Below, piece by piece: positions 17,408 to 25,269 of a DNA stretch of 64,000 nt (position 1 is the stretch's first letter; every line of letters begins with the position of its first letter). The stretch comes from Corallococcus sp. NCRR. GTDB lineage: Bacteria > Myxococcota > Myxococcia > Myxococcales > Myxococcaceae. Both the position numbers and the translations under genes were made by a program. A model generated the notes under the pieces. It made no database searches. It worked only from the letters and a program-made list of their open reading frames with translations, and had not been told where the DNA came from. Where the stretch lies: NCBI RefSeq assembly GCF_026965535.1, contig NZ_CP114039.1:186001-250000 (forward strand), given 5' to 3'.

Positions 17408-18154
17408 GTGAAGCACACACGGCCGTCCCTACTCCTCGCCCTGCTGCTCGTGTCGGGCCTGGCCTCCGCCCAGGAGGCCCCCGCCGAGCCGGCACAGGTT
17501 CCCGCCGGGAGCCTCACGCCCCCACCGCTGGTGGGCGCGCCGGACCAGGACGTGCCTCCCCCGCCGGACGTCACCTCCGGTGACGAGGTCCCCACGCGCA
17601 CCTCCGTCACCCCGGAGGCGCTGCCTTCCGTGAAGGCCGCGCCTGCCGCGAAGGACCCGGTGCCGCGCGTGGCGCTGGAGGTGCTGGGCGGCACGGCGGG
17701 CGGCGTCGTGGGCGCGACGGTGCTGGGCTCGGTGGGGTACCTGCTGGGGTCCGCCACGGTGGGCTGTGACGAGTGCCTGGTGATGGCCGTCGCGGGCGCC
17801 GCGGCCGGAAGCATCATCGGCATCCCGGTGGGCACCTACGCGGGCGGCCGGTTCATGGGCGGACGCGGCCGGGTGGGCGCGACGGTGGCCGGGAGCATGG
17901 TGGGCTGGGGCGCGACGTTCCTGGCCCTCACGCTGGTGAACAGCGGAGGCACGGAGGCGCCGCCGGCCCTCAACGCCGCCCTCTTCATCCTCCCCGTGGT
18001 GGGCGCGAGCGCGGGCTTCGAGTTGTCCCACGCCAACGCCCTGCGCAAGGAGGCCGCGGTGCAGGAGCCTCCCCCGGGCCCGGCCGTGCGCCTGATGCCC
18101 GTGGCCACCTACAGTTCCAAGGGCCCGCACCTGGGACTGATGGGCAGCTTCTAG
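17408..18154 (+). CDS. Exported protein with glycine-rich membrane region, unknown function
   Basis: 248 residues from a GTG start, 12 bp after the iron permease gene. A signal peptide (ending SGLASAQ) is followed by a ~60-residue Pro-rich linker and a central region of Gly-rich hydrophobic segments (LGGTAGGVVGATVLGSVGYL, VAGAAAGSIIGIPVGTYAGG, VAGSMVGWGATFLAL), resembling glycine-zipper membrane proteins. A single Cys pair (CDEC) lies between the first two segments. The C-terminus is polar. The family is not recognised; proximity to the permease may only reflect co-transcription. Confidence 0.7.
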   Translation: MKHTRPSLLLALLLVSGLASAQEAPAEPAQVPAGSLTPPPLVGAPDQDVPPPPDVTSGDEVPTRTSVTPEALPSVKAAPAAKDPVPRVALEVLGGTAGGVVGATVLGSVGYLLGSATVGCDECLVMAVAGAAAGSIIGIPVGTYAGGRFMGGRGRVGATVAGSMVGWGATFLALTLVNSGGTEAPPALNAALFILPVVGASAGFELSHANALRKEAAVQEPPPGPAVRLMPVATYSSKGPHLGLMGSF

Positions 18155-18177
18155 GTCGAGCCTTCAAGGAGCAGGAC

Positions 18178-18831
18178 ATGACGATCACCCTCACCGCCTT
18201 CGAGCGCTCGCCCGACCGAGGCAGGGGTCTGGCGCGGGACATGCGGGTGCGCTGGGCGCTGGAAGAGGTGGGCCAGCCCTACGACGTCCGCCTGGTGTCG
18301 TTCGAAGCGATGAAGCAGCCCGCGCACAAGGCGCTGCATCCGTTCGGGCAGATCCCGACCTATGAAGAGGACGGGCTCGCCCTGTTCGAGTCTGGCGCGA
18401 TCGTCTTCCACATCGCGGAGCGCCATGCCGGCCTGCTGCCGGAGGACGCGCATGGCCGCGCCCGTGCGATTGCGTGGATGTTCGCGGCGCTCAACACGGT
18501 CGAGCCGCCCATCTTCGACCGCAGCCTGGTGACGATTCTGGAGCGCGACCAGCCCTGGTACGAGCATCGCCTGCGCGCGCTGGACGACCTCATCCGGAAG
18601 CGGCTGGACGACCTCTCCGCGCGCCTCGGCGACGCCGACTGGCTCGACGGCGCCTTCAGCGCGGCCGACATCCTCATGGTGACGGTCCTGCGCAGAGCGC
18701 AGGCGATGGGCATCCTCGAGGCGTATCCGGGCCTCGCCGCCTATATCGCCCGCGCCGAAGCGCGCCCGGCCTACCAGCGCGCGTTCGCCGCGCAGCTGGC
18801 GGTGTTCACCGCCGCCCCTGCCACCGGGTGA
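18178..18831 (+). CDS. Glutathione S-transferase family protein
   Basis: 217 residues from the ATG at 18178, preceded by AAGGAG. It has the GST layout: an N-terminal thioredoxin-like domain with MRVRWALEEVGQPYDV, the cis-Pro motif QIPTYEEDG and the gamma-Glu-binding LFESGAIVFHIA, then an all-helical C-terminal domain with the N-capping motif in WLDGAFSAADILM and a terminal ARPAYQRAFA. The pattern is like the YfcG/beta-type GSTs. Substrate unknown; its codon use is slightly less extreme than the neighbours (more GCG/CTC mix), which is not strong evidence of transfer. Confidence 0.92.
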   Translation: MTITLTAFERSPDRGRGLARDMRVRWALEEVGQPYDVRLVSFEAMKQPAHKALHPFGQIPTYEEDGLALFESGAIVFHIAERHAGLLPEDAHGRARAIAWMFAALNTVEPPIFDRSLVTILERDQPWYEHRLRALDDLIRKRLDDLSARLGDADWLDGAFSAADILMVTVLRRAQAMGILEAYPGLAAYIARAEARPAYQRAFAAQLAVFTAAPATG

Positions 18832-18843
18832 CGGCGCGCGGGC

Positions 18844-19212
18844 CTACGACTCGGGCGGAGGCGACAGCAACGGCATCACGTCCACCGCGTCGCACGGGAA
18901 GATCGTCATGTGCGGGTGATTCTCGAACAGCTTCGCCGCGGCTTCGTGCGACGGCGCGCGCACGACGACGAAGACGGTCAGCTCGTTCACGACGTCCGCC
19001 ACGCCCGCCAGCGACGTCCGCTTGGTCGTGCCGAGCGGGCCGCCCCCGTAGACGATGACGTCCCGGTGCTTCTCGTCCCAGGCCTTCACGGCGGCGACGC
19101 CGGCCTCGGCCTTCGCGCGCCGTTCCTCCTCGGACATCGCATTCCAGGCGCGCCAGCGAGGACCCATCTTGTTGCTGAGGAAGACCGCCAGATAGGTGCC
19201 GTCCATGCTCAT
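18844..19212 (-). CDS. YciI-like small protein
   Basis: 122 residues in a single alpha+beta ferredoxin-like domain typical of YCII-related proteins: MSMDGTYLAVFLSNKMG first strand, W-rich helix MSEEERRAKAEAGVAAVKAW, a strand with DVIVYGGGPLGTTKR, and the paired strand VNELTVFVVVRAPSHEAAAKLFENHPHM with the family's Glu/His residues. The start overlaps the stop of the Nudix-MBL gene (ATGA at 19209-19212). YCII proteins often act in dehalogenation-like or signalling contexts; none is evident here. Confidence 0.78.
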   Translation of the reverse strand: MSMDGTYLAVFLSNKMGPRWRAWNAMSEEERRAKAEAGVAAVKAWDEKHRDVIVYGGGPLGTTKRTSLAGVADVVNELTVFVVVRAPSHEAAAKLFENHPHMTIFPCDAVDVMPLLSPPPES

Positions 19213-20735
19213 GCTCCGACGCGGAACCAGGTGAAGGACTCCTCGCGCACGCGCCCTTCGGCCACCAGCTTCTCCAGGGACGCCAGGGCGCTGCGCTCCG
19301 CCACCGGGTGCAAGAGGGGCGGCGTGTCCGCGTAGGCCGTGGCCACCACCTCCGCGAGCGTCGCGCCCGTCGCGGGCACCGCCTCCAGGATGAGGGCCTC
19401 GCGCTGGGCGCGGTGGCGCAGGTACTCGTTCAGCTTGCCCGGGCCGTCCGGCACCGGTGAGCCGTGCGCGGGGTACAGCGTCGTCACGGGCCAGTCGCGC
19501 AGCCGCTTCAACTGCGTGAGGTACTCCACCATGTTGCCCTCGGGCGGGTCGATGACGATGGAGCCCACGCTCGCCACCATGTCCCCCACGATGGCCGCCT
19601 TGCTGCGCGAATCCACCAGGCACAGGTGCCCTCGCGCGTGCCCCGGCGTGTGCAGCACGTGCCAGCGCTGCACCATCGGCCCGTCCAGGTTCAGCACCTC
19701 GCCGTCCTCCAGGAGCCGCTCCACCGGGAAGTCCAGCCGGTCCGCCGTGCTCGCATGACACCAGAGCGGAATGCCCAGCCGCTCCTTCACCGCGAACGCC
19801 CCGCCCACGTGGTCGCCGTGGTGATGCGTGAGCACCACCGCCACCGGACGGGCGCCCTCCGCCTTCAGCCCCGCCACCAGCGACAGGAGCTTCGCGTACT
19901 GCTTCACGTCCGACGAGCCGGGGTCCACGATGAGCAGGTCGCCCGTGCCCAGCACGTACGCGTTCGTGTGCGTCGCCGGAGGCAGCGTGGGCGTCTCCAG
20001 CGCCACCACGCGCACGCCGCGCTGGAACTCGATGCGCTGGGCCACGTAGCCCGGGCAGTACGGCGGCGTGCTCAGCTTCGCGCGCGCGTCCGCTTCGTCC
20101 GTGAACTCGGACAGCACCTGCAACGCGTGCTGCGCGGGCGGATGGAGCAGCGCCGTGCCGTCGCTCCAGCGGGACAGCGCGTCCTCCGGGCGAATCCACG
20201 CGCCTTCCGTCAGCTCGCCCGGGATGATGCTCGCCGCCGCACCCTCCGGCAGCTCCACCAGGTAGAAGCGCGTGTCGAAGCGCACCGGGACGGACGGCGG
20301 CGTCACCCAGCGCCCCGCGGGCTTGAGGTCCTCCGCGCGCAGGGACAGCGTGTGGCGGACCAGCCACTCGCTCCACTTCACCGTGCCCGCGAGCAGCGCC
20401 GCCCGCCCCTCCTCCAGCGCCTCGGGAGACAGCGCTCGCGCGCCTTCCGCCACCAGCACGCCCGCCTCCTCGAACAGCTCGCGCGCCGCCGCGGAGCGCA
20501 GCGCGGCTTCTTCTTCCTGGGCGCCCTGCACGGGCACTTCGTGGTCGTCCTTGTCCAGCTTGCCGCCGGGGAAGGCCTGGAAGCCGCCCGCGAAGGTGAG
20601 CGCGCGCTCGCGCTTCACCCAGAACACCTCCACGCCGGAGTGCGCGCGGCGATAGAGGATGACCACCGAGGAGGGCCGGGGCTCCACGGGGGTGTGGGGC
20701 GCGAAGAGGCCCATGCCGGGAAGGGGCTCGCTCAT
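19209..20735 (-). CDS. Nudix hydrolase-metallo-beta-lactamase fusion protein
   Basis: 508 residues. Residues ~20-240 form a Nudix domain: FQAFPGGKLDKDD and the Nudix core AAARELFEEAGVLV (RExxEExG), with the usual Gly-rich loop lengthened by an acidic insert. Residues ~250-508 form a metallo-beta-lactamase-fold hydrolase with LIVDPGSS, the dinuclear site VLTHHHGDHVGG, HTPGHARGHLC and GDMV, then a C-terminal winged-helix-like region as in LACTB2-type enzymes. Two hydrolases in one chain suggest sequential action on a nucleotide-thioester or CoA-like substrate (inference). Start at 20735; the frame is open further upstream only through the HD gene's shadow. It lies 17 bp after the HD gene. Confidence 0.9.
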   Translation of the reverse strand: MSEPLPGMGLFAPHTPVEPRPSSVVILYRRAHSGVEVFWVKRERALTFAGGFQAFPGGKLDKDDHEVPVQGAQEEEAALRSAAARELFEEAGVLVAEGARALSPEALEEGRAALLAGTVKWSEWLVRHTLSLRAEDLKPAGRWVTPPSVPVRFDTRFYLVELPEGAAASIIPGELTEGAWIRPEDALSRWSDGTALLHPPAQHALQVLSEFTDEADARAKLSTPPYCPGYVAQRIEFQRGVRVVALETPTLPPATHTNAYVLGTGDLLIVDPGSSDVKQYAKLLSLVAGLKAEGARPVAVVLTHHHGDHVGGAFAVKERLGIPLWCHASTADRLDFPVERLLEDGEVLNLDGPMVQRWHVLHTPGHARGHLCLVDSRSKAAIVGDMVASVGSIVIDPPEGNMVEYLTQLKRLRDWPVTTLYPAHGSPVPDGPGKLNEYLRHRAQREALILEAVPATGATLAEVVATAYADTPPLLHPVAERSALASLEKLVAEGRVREESFTWFRVGA

Positions 20736-20752
20736 GGTTGCACCGTCGTCCT

Positions 20753-22051
20753 TCAGGATTGCGTCGTCTGGCCGAGCAGCCGGCCCATCATCTCGCGCGC
20801 CCGCTCCGCCTGGTCCGGCCGGACATAGAGCCGCGTCAGTCGCACCGCGCCACTGTAGCGCTGGTAGAGCGGCGTGTAGCGCGCCACCTCCGTCAGCCTT
20901 CCCGTGGACACGTCCAGGATGAACAGCCCCGGGTTGCCGCCGCCCCCGGAGGCCCCCACGTACTTGCTGAGCGCCCCCTTGGACAGCACCGTGTAGTGCT
21001 CGAAGCCGCCGCTGGTGAGCGCGCTGTTGAGCACCTCCAGGTCGTAGCCCGTGTCGCGCTCCGTGAACTGCGCCAGCAGCTTGAAGCCCTGCCGGCGGCT
21101 GATGCGCTCCGCCCACCGGTTCTTCGAGCGGCGCAGCGTGTACCAGAGCGCCGCGTCGTCGCAGAGGAGGAAGGACTCCGGGTCGTGGGGAATCTCGAAC
21201 TCGCCGGGCGTCTCCTCGTAGTACCGGCGCAGCATGTGGTCGAAGTTCACCGACGTGTGGTGCAGGTACACCGACACGAACATGTGGTAGCGGCTGAGCA
21301 GGAAGTCCTCGAACGCGAACGCCGCCGCGCGCGACAGGGCCAGCACCGCGCGCCCGTCCTTCACCGCCGGGTTCAGGTTGGAGACGATCCAATCCATGTC
21401 GTACCGGCCGTAGTTCACGCCCGTGTAGAACGAGTCGCGCAGCAGGTAGTCCATCCGGTCCGCGTCCAGCTCCCCGGACACGATGGCGCGAAGCAGCGGC
21501 GACCAGTCCACGCCCTTGTACGTGAAGCCCGGGTCCTTGGGCGGCTTCGCGCCCGTGATGAGCGCCACCGCCGCCATGGCGGTGATGCCGCGCGGACCGA
21601 ACTCCTTCTGGATGATGTCCGTCAGCGAGCTGTCCAGGAGCAGCTTCGCCGTGTAGTCCTCGTGGGTCGCCTGCTCCCCTTCCGCCACGGCGTCCAGCCA
21701 GCCAGGCAACCGCAGCAGCGACCGCCGGGGCGCGATGCGCTCGGACGCGTGCGACAGGGGCATGTGCCCCAGGTCATGACAGAGCACCGCCAGGCGTACG
21801 GCGGTGCAGAAATGTTCACGCACATCGTCCGGCAGCTCGGAGCGGCTGGCCACGGCGTTGAAGACGCGTGAGGCGACGTACATGGCGCCCAGGCAGTGGG
21901 CATGGCGGGTGTGGGTGGCGCCGGGGAAGGCCATGTCCCCGAAGCCCAGTTGCCGCACGTAGCGCAGGCGCTGGTAGTAGCGACTGTCGATGACGGCCTT
22001 CTCCGGGTCGCTCACCGGGATGACGCCGTGGATGGGGTCGCGAATCCGCAT
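20753..22051 (-). CDS. HD-domain phosphohydrolase (SAMHD1/dGTPase-like)
   Basis: 432 residues from MRIRDPIHGVIPVSDPEKAV. The HD metal site is complete: His in THTRHAHCLGAM, the His-Asp pair in LAVLCHDLGHMPLSH, and the distal Asp in GELDADRMDYLLRDS. The IRDPIHG opening, the YTGVNYGRYD loop and the size match SAMHD1-like dNTP triphosphohydrolases, so hydrolysis of a dNTP or related nucleotide is likely. The C-terminal ~120 residues carry a beta-rich regulatory-looking region with a Gly-rich turn (GASGGGGNPG). First gene of an operon with the Nudix-MBL and YciI-like genes, an all-hydrolase nucleotide-housekeeping set. Confidence 0.9.
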   Translation of the reverse strand: MRIRDPIHGVIPVSDPEKAVIDSRYYQRLRYVRQLGFGDMAFPGATHTRHAHCLGAMYVASRVFNAVASRSELPDDVREHFCTAVRLAVLCHDLGHMPLSHASERIAPRRSLLRLPGWLDAVAEGEQATHEDYTAKLLLDSSLTDIIQKEFGPRGITAMAAVALITGAKPPKDPGFTYKGVDWSPLLRAIVSGELDADRMDYLLRDSFYTGVNYGRYDMDWIVSNLNPAVKDGRAVLALSRAAAFAFEDFLLSRYHMFVSVYLHHTSVNFDHMLRRYYEETPGEFEIPHDPESFLLCDDAALWYTLRRSKNRWAERISRRQGFKLLAQFTERDTGYDLEVLNSALTSGGFEHYTVLSKGALSKYVGASGGGGNPGLFILDVSTGRLTEVARYTPLYQRYSGAVRLTRLYVRPDQAERAREMMGRLLGQTTQS

Positions 22052-22218
22052 GTCGTCCTTGTCGGGACCTGAAGCCGGGGGTGGCCGGTTTCCGCTCCAA
22101 CGGGTCACCCACCGTAGCGCATACCCCGGCAGGCGGTAGCCCTGTGAGGGACCGACCGGCCACCACGCCACAGGCTGGGAAGGTCCGTGGGGACGTGCTA
22201 ACCCTCGGGACACTCCGA

Positions 22219-23319
22219 ATGCACATCATCCTGCTGCACAATCGTGACCACGACCTCCTCGAGGACGACCCCGGGCGCGAAGCCCGCGAGGACGTGGTCC
22301 GGGTGGCCGAGAGCCTGGCCCACGCGCTCAGCCGGGACGGCGTGGCCGCCGAGCCGCTCGCCATCGAAGGAGACAAGCTGGACTTCGTGGAGGCCCTGCG
22401 CTTCCTCCAGCCCGACCTCGTGGTGAACCTCTGCGAGTCGCTGGCCGCCGACAGCCGCGGGGAGATGGCCGTCCCCTGCCTCCTGGACGCGCTGGGCCTG
22501 CCGTACACCGGCTCGTCCGCCCTGTCGCTGGGCCTGGCGCTGCACAAGCCCAAGGCCAAGGACGTGCTGCGCGCCCACGGCGTCTCCACCCCTGCCTCCT
22601 GCGTGGTGAAGAAGCGCGAGGACGCGTTGGCGGTAGACCTGCCGTGGCCCCTCATCGTGAAGCCCGCGCGCGAGGACGCCAGCGTGGGCATGGACTTCGA
22701 CTCGGTCGTGACGGAGCGCTCGGCGCTCGTGCGGGCGTGCGAGTCCGTGCTGCGCACCTTCCATCAGCCCGCGCTCGTGGAGCAGTTCATCCCGGGGCGT
22801 GAGGTCTATGTTCCGCTGCTCGGCAACAGCCCGCGCCAGGCGCTGCCGCTCACGGAGATCCACTTCGGTCGCGCGTTCGACGACCGGCCGAACATCGTGT
22901 CGTACCGGGCCAAGTGGGAGGCGGAGTCACCGGAGTACCGGGACTCGCCCACGGGACCCTGCCGGCTCGACGCAGTGCAGGAAGCGCGTTGCATCCAGAC
23001 GGCGCTGGAAGCATTTGCAGCGCTGGATTGCCAGGACTATGGACGCGTGGACCTTCGGGTGTCGCCCGAGGGTGTGCCGTACGTCATCGACATCAACCCC
23101 AACTGTGACCTGCACCCGGGCGCGGGGTTCGCGAAGGCGGCGCAGGCCGCCGGCATGGACTACGCGGCCCTGGCCTCCCGCATCGTGGAGGTCGCGCTTG
23201 AAAGGACCCATGGAAATCCGCACGCTCGAAAGAAAGGACCGGGAACCGCTCGCCGCGTTGATCCGGCGAATCGAAACCTTCTCGCAGGAGGAGCAGGACT
23301 GCGCCATCGAGCTGGTTGA
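22219..23319 (+). CDS. D-Ala-D-Ala ligase-like ATP-grasp protein
   Basis: 366 residues from MHIILLHNRDHDLLEDDPG. It has the Ddl arrangement: N-terminal Rossmann-like part with VVNLCESLAAD, a central SSALSLGLALHKPKAKDVL, the ATP-grasp lysine region LPWPLIVKPAREDASVGM, VEQFIPGREVYVPLLG, and metal ligands in YGRVDLRVS and VIDINPNCDLHPG. It differs from true Ddl at the dipeptide-binding loop, so an amino acid or peptide ligase of another specificity is more likely. Its 3' 110 bp overlap the GNAT gene out of frame; the last ~35 residues (HARKKGPGTARRV...) look like a read-through tail. Confidence 0.85.
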   Translation: MHIILLHNRDHDLLEDDPGREAREDVVRVAESLAHALSRDGVAAEPLAIEGDKLDFVEALRFLQPDLVVNLCESLAADSRGEMAVPCLLDALGLPYTGSSALSLGLALHKPKAKDVLRAHGVSTPASCVVKKREDALAVDLPWPLIVKPAREDASVGMDFDSVVTERSALVRACESVLRTFHQPALVEQFIPGREVYVPLLGNSPRQALPLTEIHFGRAFDDRPNIVSYRAKWEAESPEYRDSPTGPCRLDAVQEARCIQTALEAFAALDCQDYGRVDLRVSPEGVPYVIDINPNCDLHPGAGFAKAAQAAGMDYAALASRIVEVALERTHGNPHARKKGPGTARRVDPANRNLLAGGAGLRHRAG

Positions 23320-23686
23320 CACCGCGCTCACGGCGGGCAACCGGGACTACACCATCCTGGTGGCGGACCGCGGGCAGGACGGCGGCGGTCTGGTGGGCTA
23401 CTGCTGCTACGGCCCCACGCCGATGACGGAGAACACCTTCGACCTGTACTGGATCGCCTCCGCGCAGGAGGTCCGTGGCCAGGGCATCGGAGCGGGGCTC
23501 ATCTCCGCCATGGAGGCCGACCTGCGCCGCCGCAAGGCGCGGATCATCCGCGTGGAGACGAGCGCCACGGAGGCCTACGGCCCCACGCGCGGCTTCTACG
23601 CGTCCATGAAGTACGGCGAGGAGGCGCGCCTGCGCGACTTCTACAAGCAGGGTGATGACCTCATCATCCTGACCAAGCGCCTGTAA
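23210..23686 (+). CDS. GNAT-family N-acetyltransferase
   Basis: 158 residues from the ATG at 23210, with GAAAGGA upstream. The acetyl-CoA pyrophosphate loop is QEVRGQGIGAGLI, preceded by the beta4 strand FDLYWIASA and followed by ARIIRVETSATEAYGPTRGFY, a typical GNAT C-terminal half. The acceptor is unknown. It overlaps the preceding ATP-grasp ligase by 110 bp and precedes a secreted transglutaminase by 20 bp. An acetyltransferase paired with an amino-acid ligase suggests modification of one small amino compound (inference). Confidence 0.9.
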   Translation: MEIRTLERKDREPLAALIRRIETFSQEEQDCAIELVDTALTAGNRDYTILVADRGQDGGGLVGYCCYGPTPMTENTFDLYWIASAQEVRGQGIGAGLISAMEADLRRRKARIIRVETSATEAYGPTRGFYASMKYGEEARLRDFYKQGDDLIILTKRL

Positions 23687-23706
23687 TTCCCATCAGGAGC
23701 GGGCAG

Positions 23707-25263
23707 ATGCCTTCCATGAACCGACCGATGCGACGCACCCGTCTGGGATTGTTGAGCCTGCTCGCCCTGCTGACAGGGGCACCCTCCCCGGCCTGGGCCC
23801 AGGCCCCCGCCGCGCTGAAGAACCAGGCGAAGGCCGCGGCGGCCAAGGCCCAGGCGAAGACCTCCCAGGCCCCGCAGGCCCAGGAGCAGCTCTCCGACGC
23901 GCTGAAGGCCCCGCGCCCCAAGGGCGGCGAGTACTTTGGCCTGTACCTGATGGACAAGAAGGTGGGTTGGTTCTTCACCGACCTGACGGTGCTGCCGGGC
24001 AACAAGGCCCAGAGCATCAACGAGCTCATCTTCAAGGCGCAGGTGGGCACGCGCGTGTCGGAGCGCGTGCACCGCGAGGTGCGCGTCTACGAAGCGAAGC
24101 CGGGCGGCAAGCTCCTGTCCTTCACCGTCACGCAGAAGGGCGACGGCGGGGACAACGAGCTGGTGGGCACGGTGACGGGTGACGCCCTGCGCGTGGTGCG
24201 CAAGCGCCCGGGACAGCCGGATGAGGTGCTCAAGCCCATGCCGCTGCCCAAGGAGACGATTGAAGACGCGGATCAGGCGCGCGTGGCGCTGCTTCGCGGC
24301 CAGAAGGTGGAGGGCGTGGCGCTGGACGGCACGGACCTGGAGGGCTACCGCACCGTCACGACGGTGGAGGCTCCGGAGGAGCAGGTGCTGGGCGGCGTGA
24401 AGGTGAAGCTGTCGCGGGTGAGCACGCTGTCGGACAAGGAGAAGGTGCCGGTGGCGGCCTTCCTGACGACGGACGGCAAGATGGTGCGGGTGGACTTCGG
24501 CCAGACGATGCAGGCGCGGGCCGAGTCCGAGTCGGTGGCGAAGCGGATGGACCTGGTGGAGGTGTTTGGCCTCACGCGCGTGGTGCTGCCCAAGCCGCTG
24601 CCCGCGAAGGCGCGCGAGGTTCCCGGCCAGCTGAAGCTGGTGATGAAGAACCTGCCGGAGAAGTTCCAGCAGGACACGTACCGGCAGAAGTACCAGCGGC
24701 TGCCGGACGGCCGCGTGGAGGTGACGCTGCTCGCGGCGCCGCCTTCGCCCAAGGGGCGCGTGGGCCGGCCGGTGGCGGACCCGGACGGTGGGGAGAACCT
24801 CAAGTCCACGCTCGCGGTGGAGGCGGACGCGCCGGCCATCAAGGCGCAGGCCAAGAGCATCATCCGAGAGGAGAAGGACGCGTACACGGCGGCGCGGATG
24901 CTGTCCGCGTGGGTGTACAGCAACCTGCAGAAGGACTACGGCGCCAGCGCGGACCGGGCCACGGACGTGCTGCGCCAGAAGAAGGGCGACTGCACGGAGC
25001 ACTCGCTGCTCACGGTGGCCATGCTGCGCGCGTCCGGCATCCCCGCGCGCCGCGTGGACGGCGTCATCTACATGGTGAACTCCGACGGCGTGCCCGCGCT
25101 GTACTGGCACGAGTGGGTGGAGGCCTACGTGGGCGAGTGGACCCAGTTGGATCCCACCTTCAACCAGCCCGTCGCGGACGCCACCCACTTCTATGTGGGC
25201 TACGAGGGGAACGCGGAGATCACGCCCCTCATCGGTTCGTTGCAGGTCACGGACGTGAAGTAG
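23707..25263 (+). CDS. Secreted transglutaminase-like protein
   Basis: 518 residues. Signal peptide ending SPAWAQA, followed by an Ala/Lys/Gln-rich linker (~residues 34-65) and a long beta-rich N-terminal domain (~70-360) as in large periplasmic transglutaminase-like proteins. The papain-like core is C-terminal: catalytic Cys in KKGDCTEHSLLTVAMLRASG, His in YWHEWVEAYVG and Asp in QLDPTFNQP. Such proteins act as peptidases or amide-bond enzymes on cell-surface targets. Start at 23707 has GGAGCGGGC upstream; an internal Met at residue 4 is an alternative. Convergent with the DUF255 gene, 6 bp away. Confidence 0.9.
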   Translation: MPSMNRPMRRTRLGLLSLLALLTGAPSPAWAQAPAALKNQAKAAAAKAQAKTSQAPQAQEQLSDALKAPRPKGGEYFGLYLMDKKVGWFFTDLTVLPGNKAQSINELIFKAQVGTRVSERVHREVRVYEAKPGGKLLSFTVTQKGDGGDNELVGTVTGDALRVVRKRPGQPDEVLKPMPLPKETIEDADQARVALLRGQKVEGVALDGTDLEGYRTVTTVEAPEEQVLGGVKVKLSRVSTLSDKEKVPVAAFLTTDGKMVRVDFGQTMQARAESESVAKRMDLVEVFGLTRVVLPKPLPAKAREVPGQLKLVMKNLPEKFQQDTYRQKYQRLPDGRVEVTLLAAPPSPKGRVGRPVADPDGGENLKSTLAVEADAPAIKAQAKSIIREEKDAYTAARMLSAWVYSNLQKDYGASADRATDVLRQKKGDCTEHSLLTVAMLRASGIPARRVDGVIYMVNSDGVPALYWHEWVEAYVGEWTQLDPTFNQPVADATHFYVGYEGNAEITPLIGSLQVTDVK

Positions 25264-25269
25264 TCCGCG

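Noticed and set aside
15350-17416. 688-residue open frame antisense to the FTR1 fusion.
   Set aside because: Shadow of a strong plus-strand gene with clear CXXCH and REGFE motifs; the antisense translation is low-complexity His/Arg/Gln.
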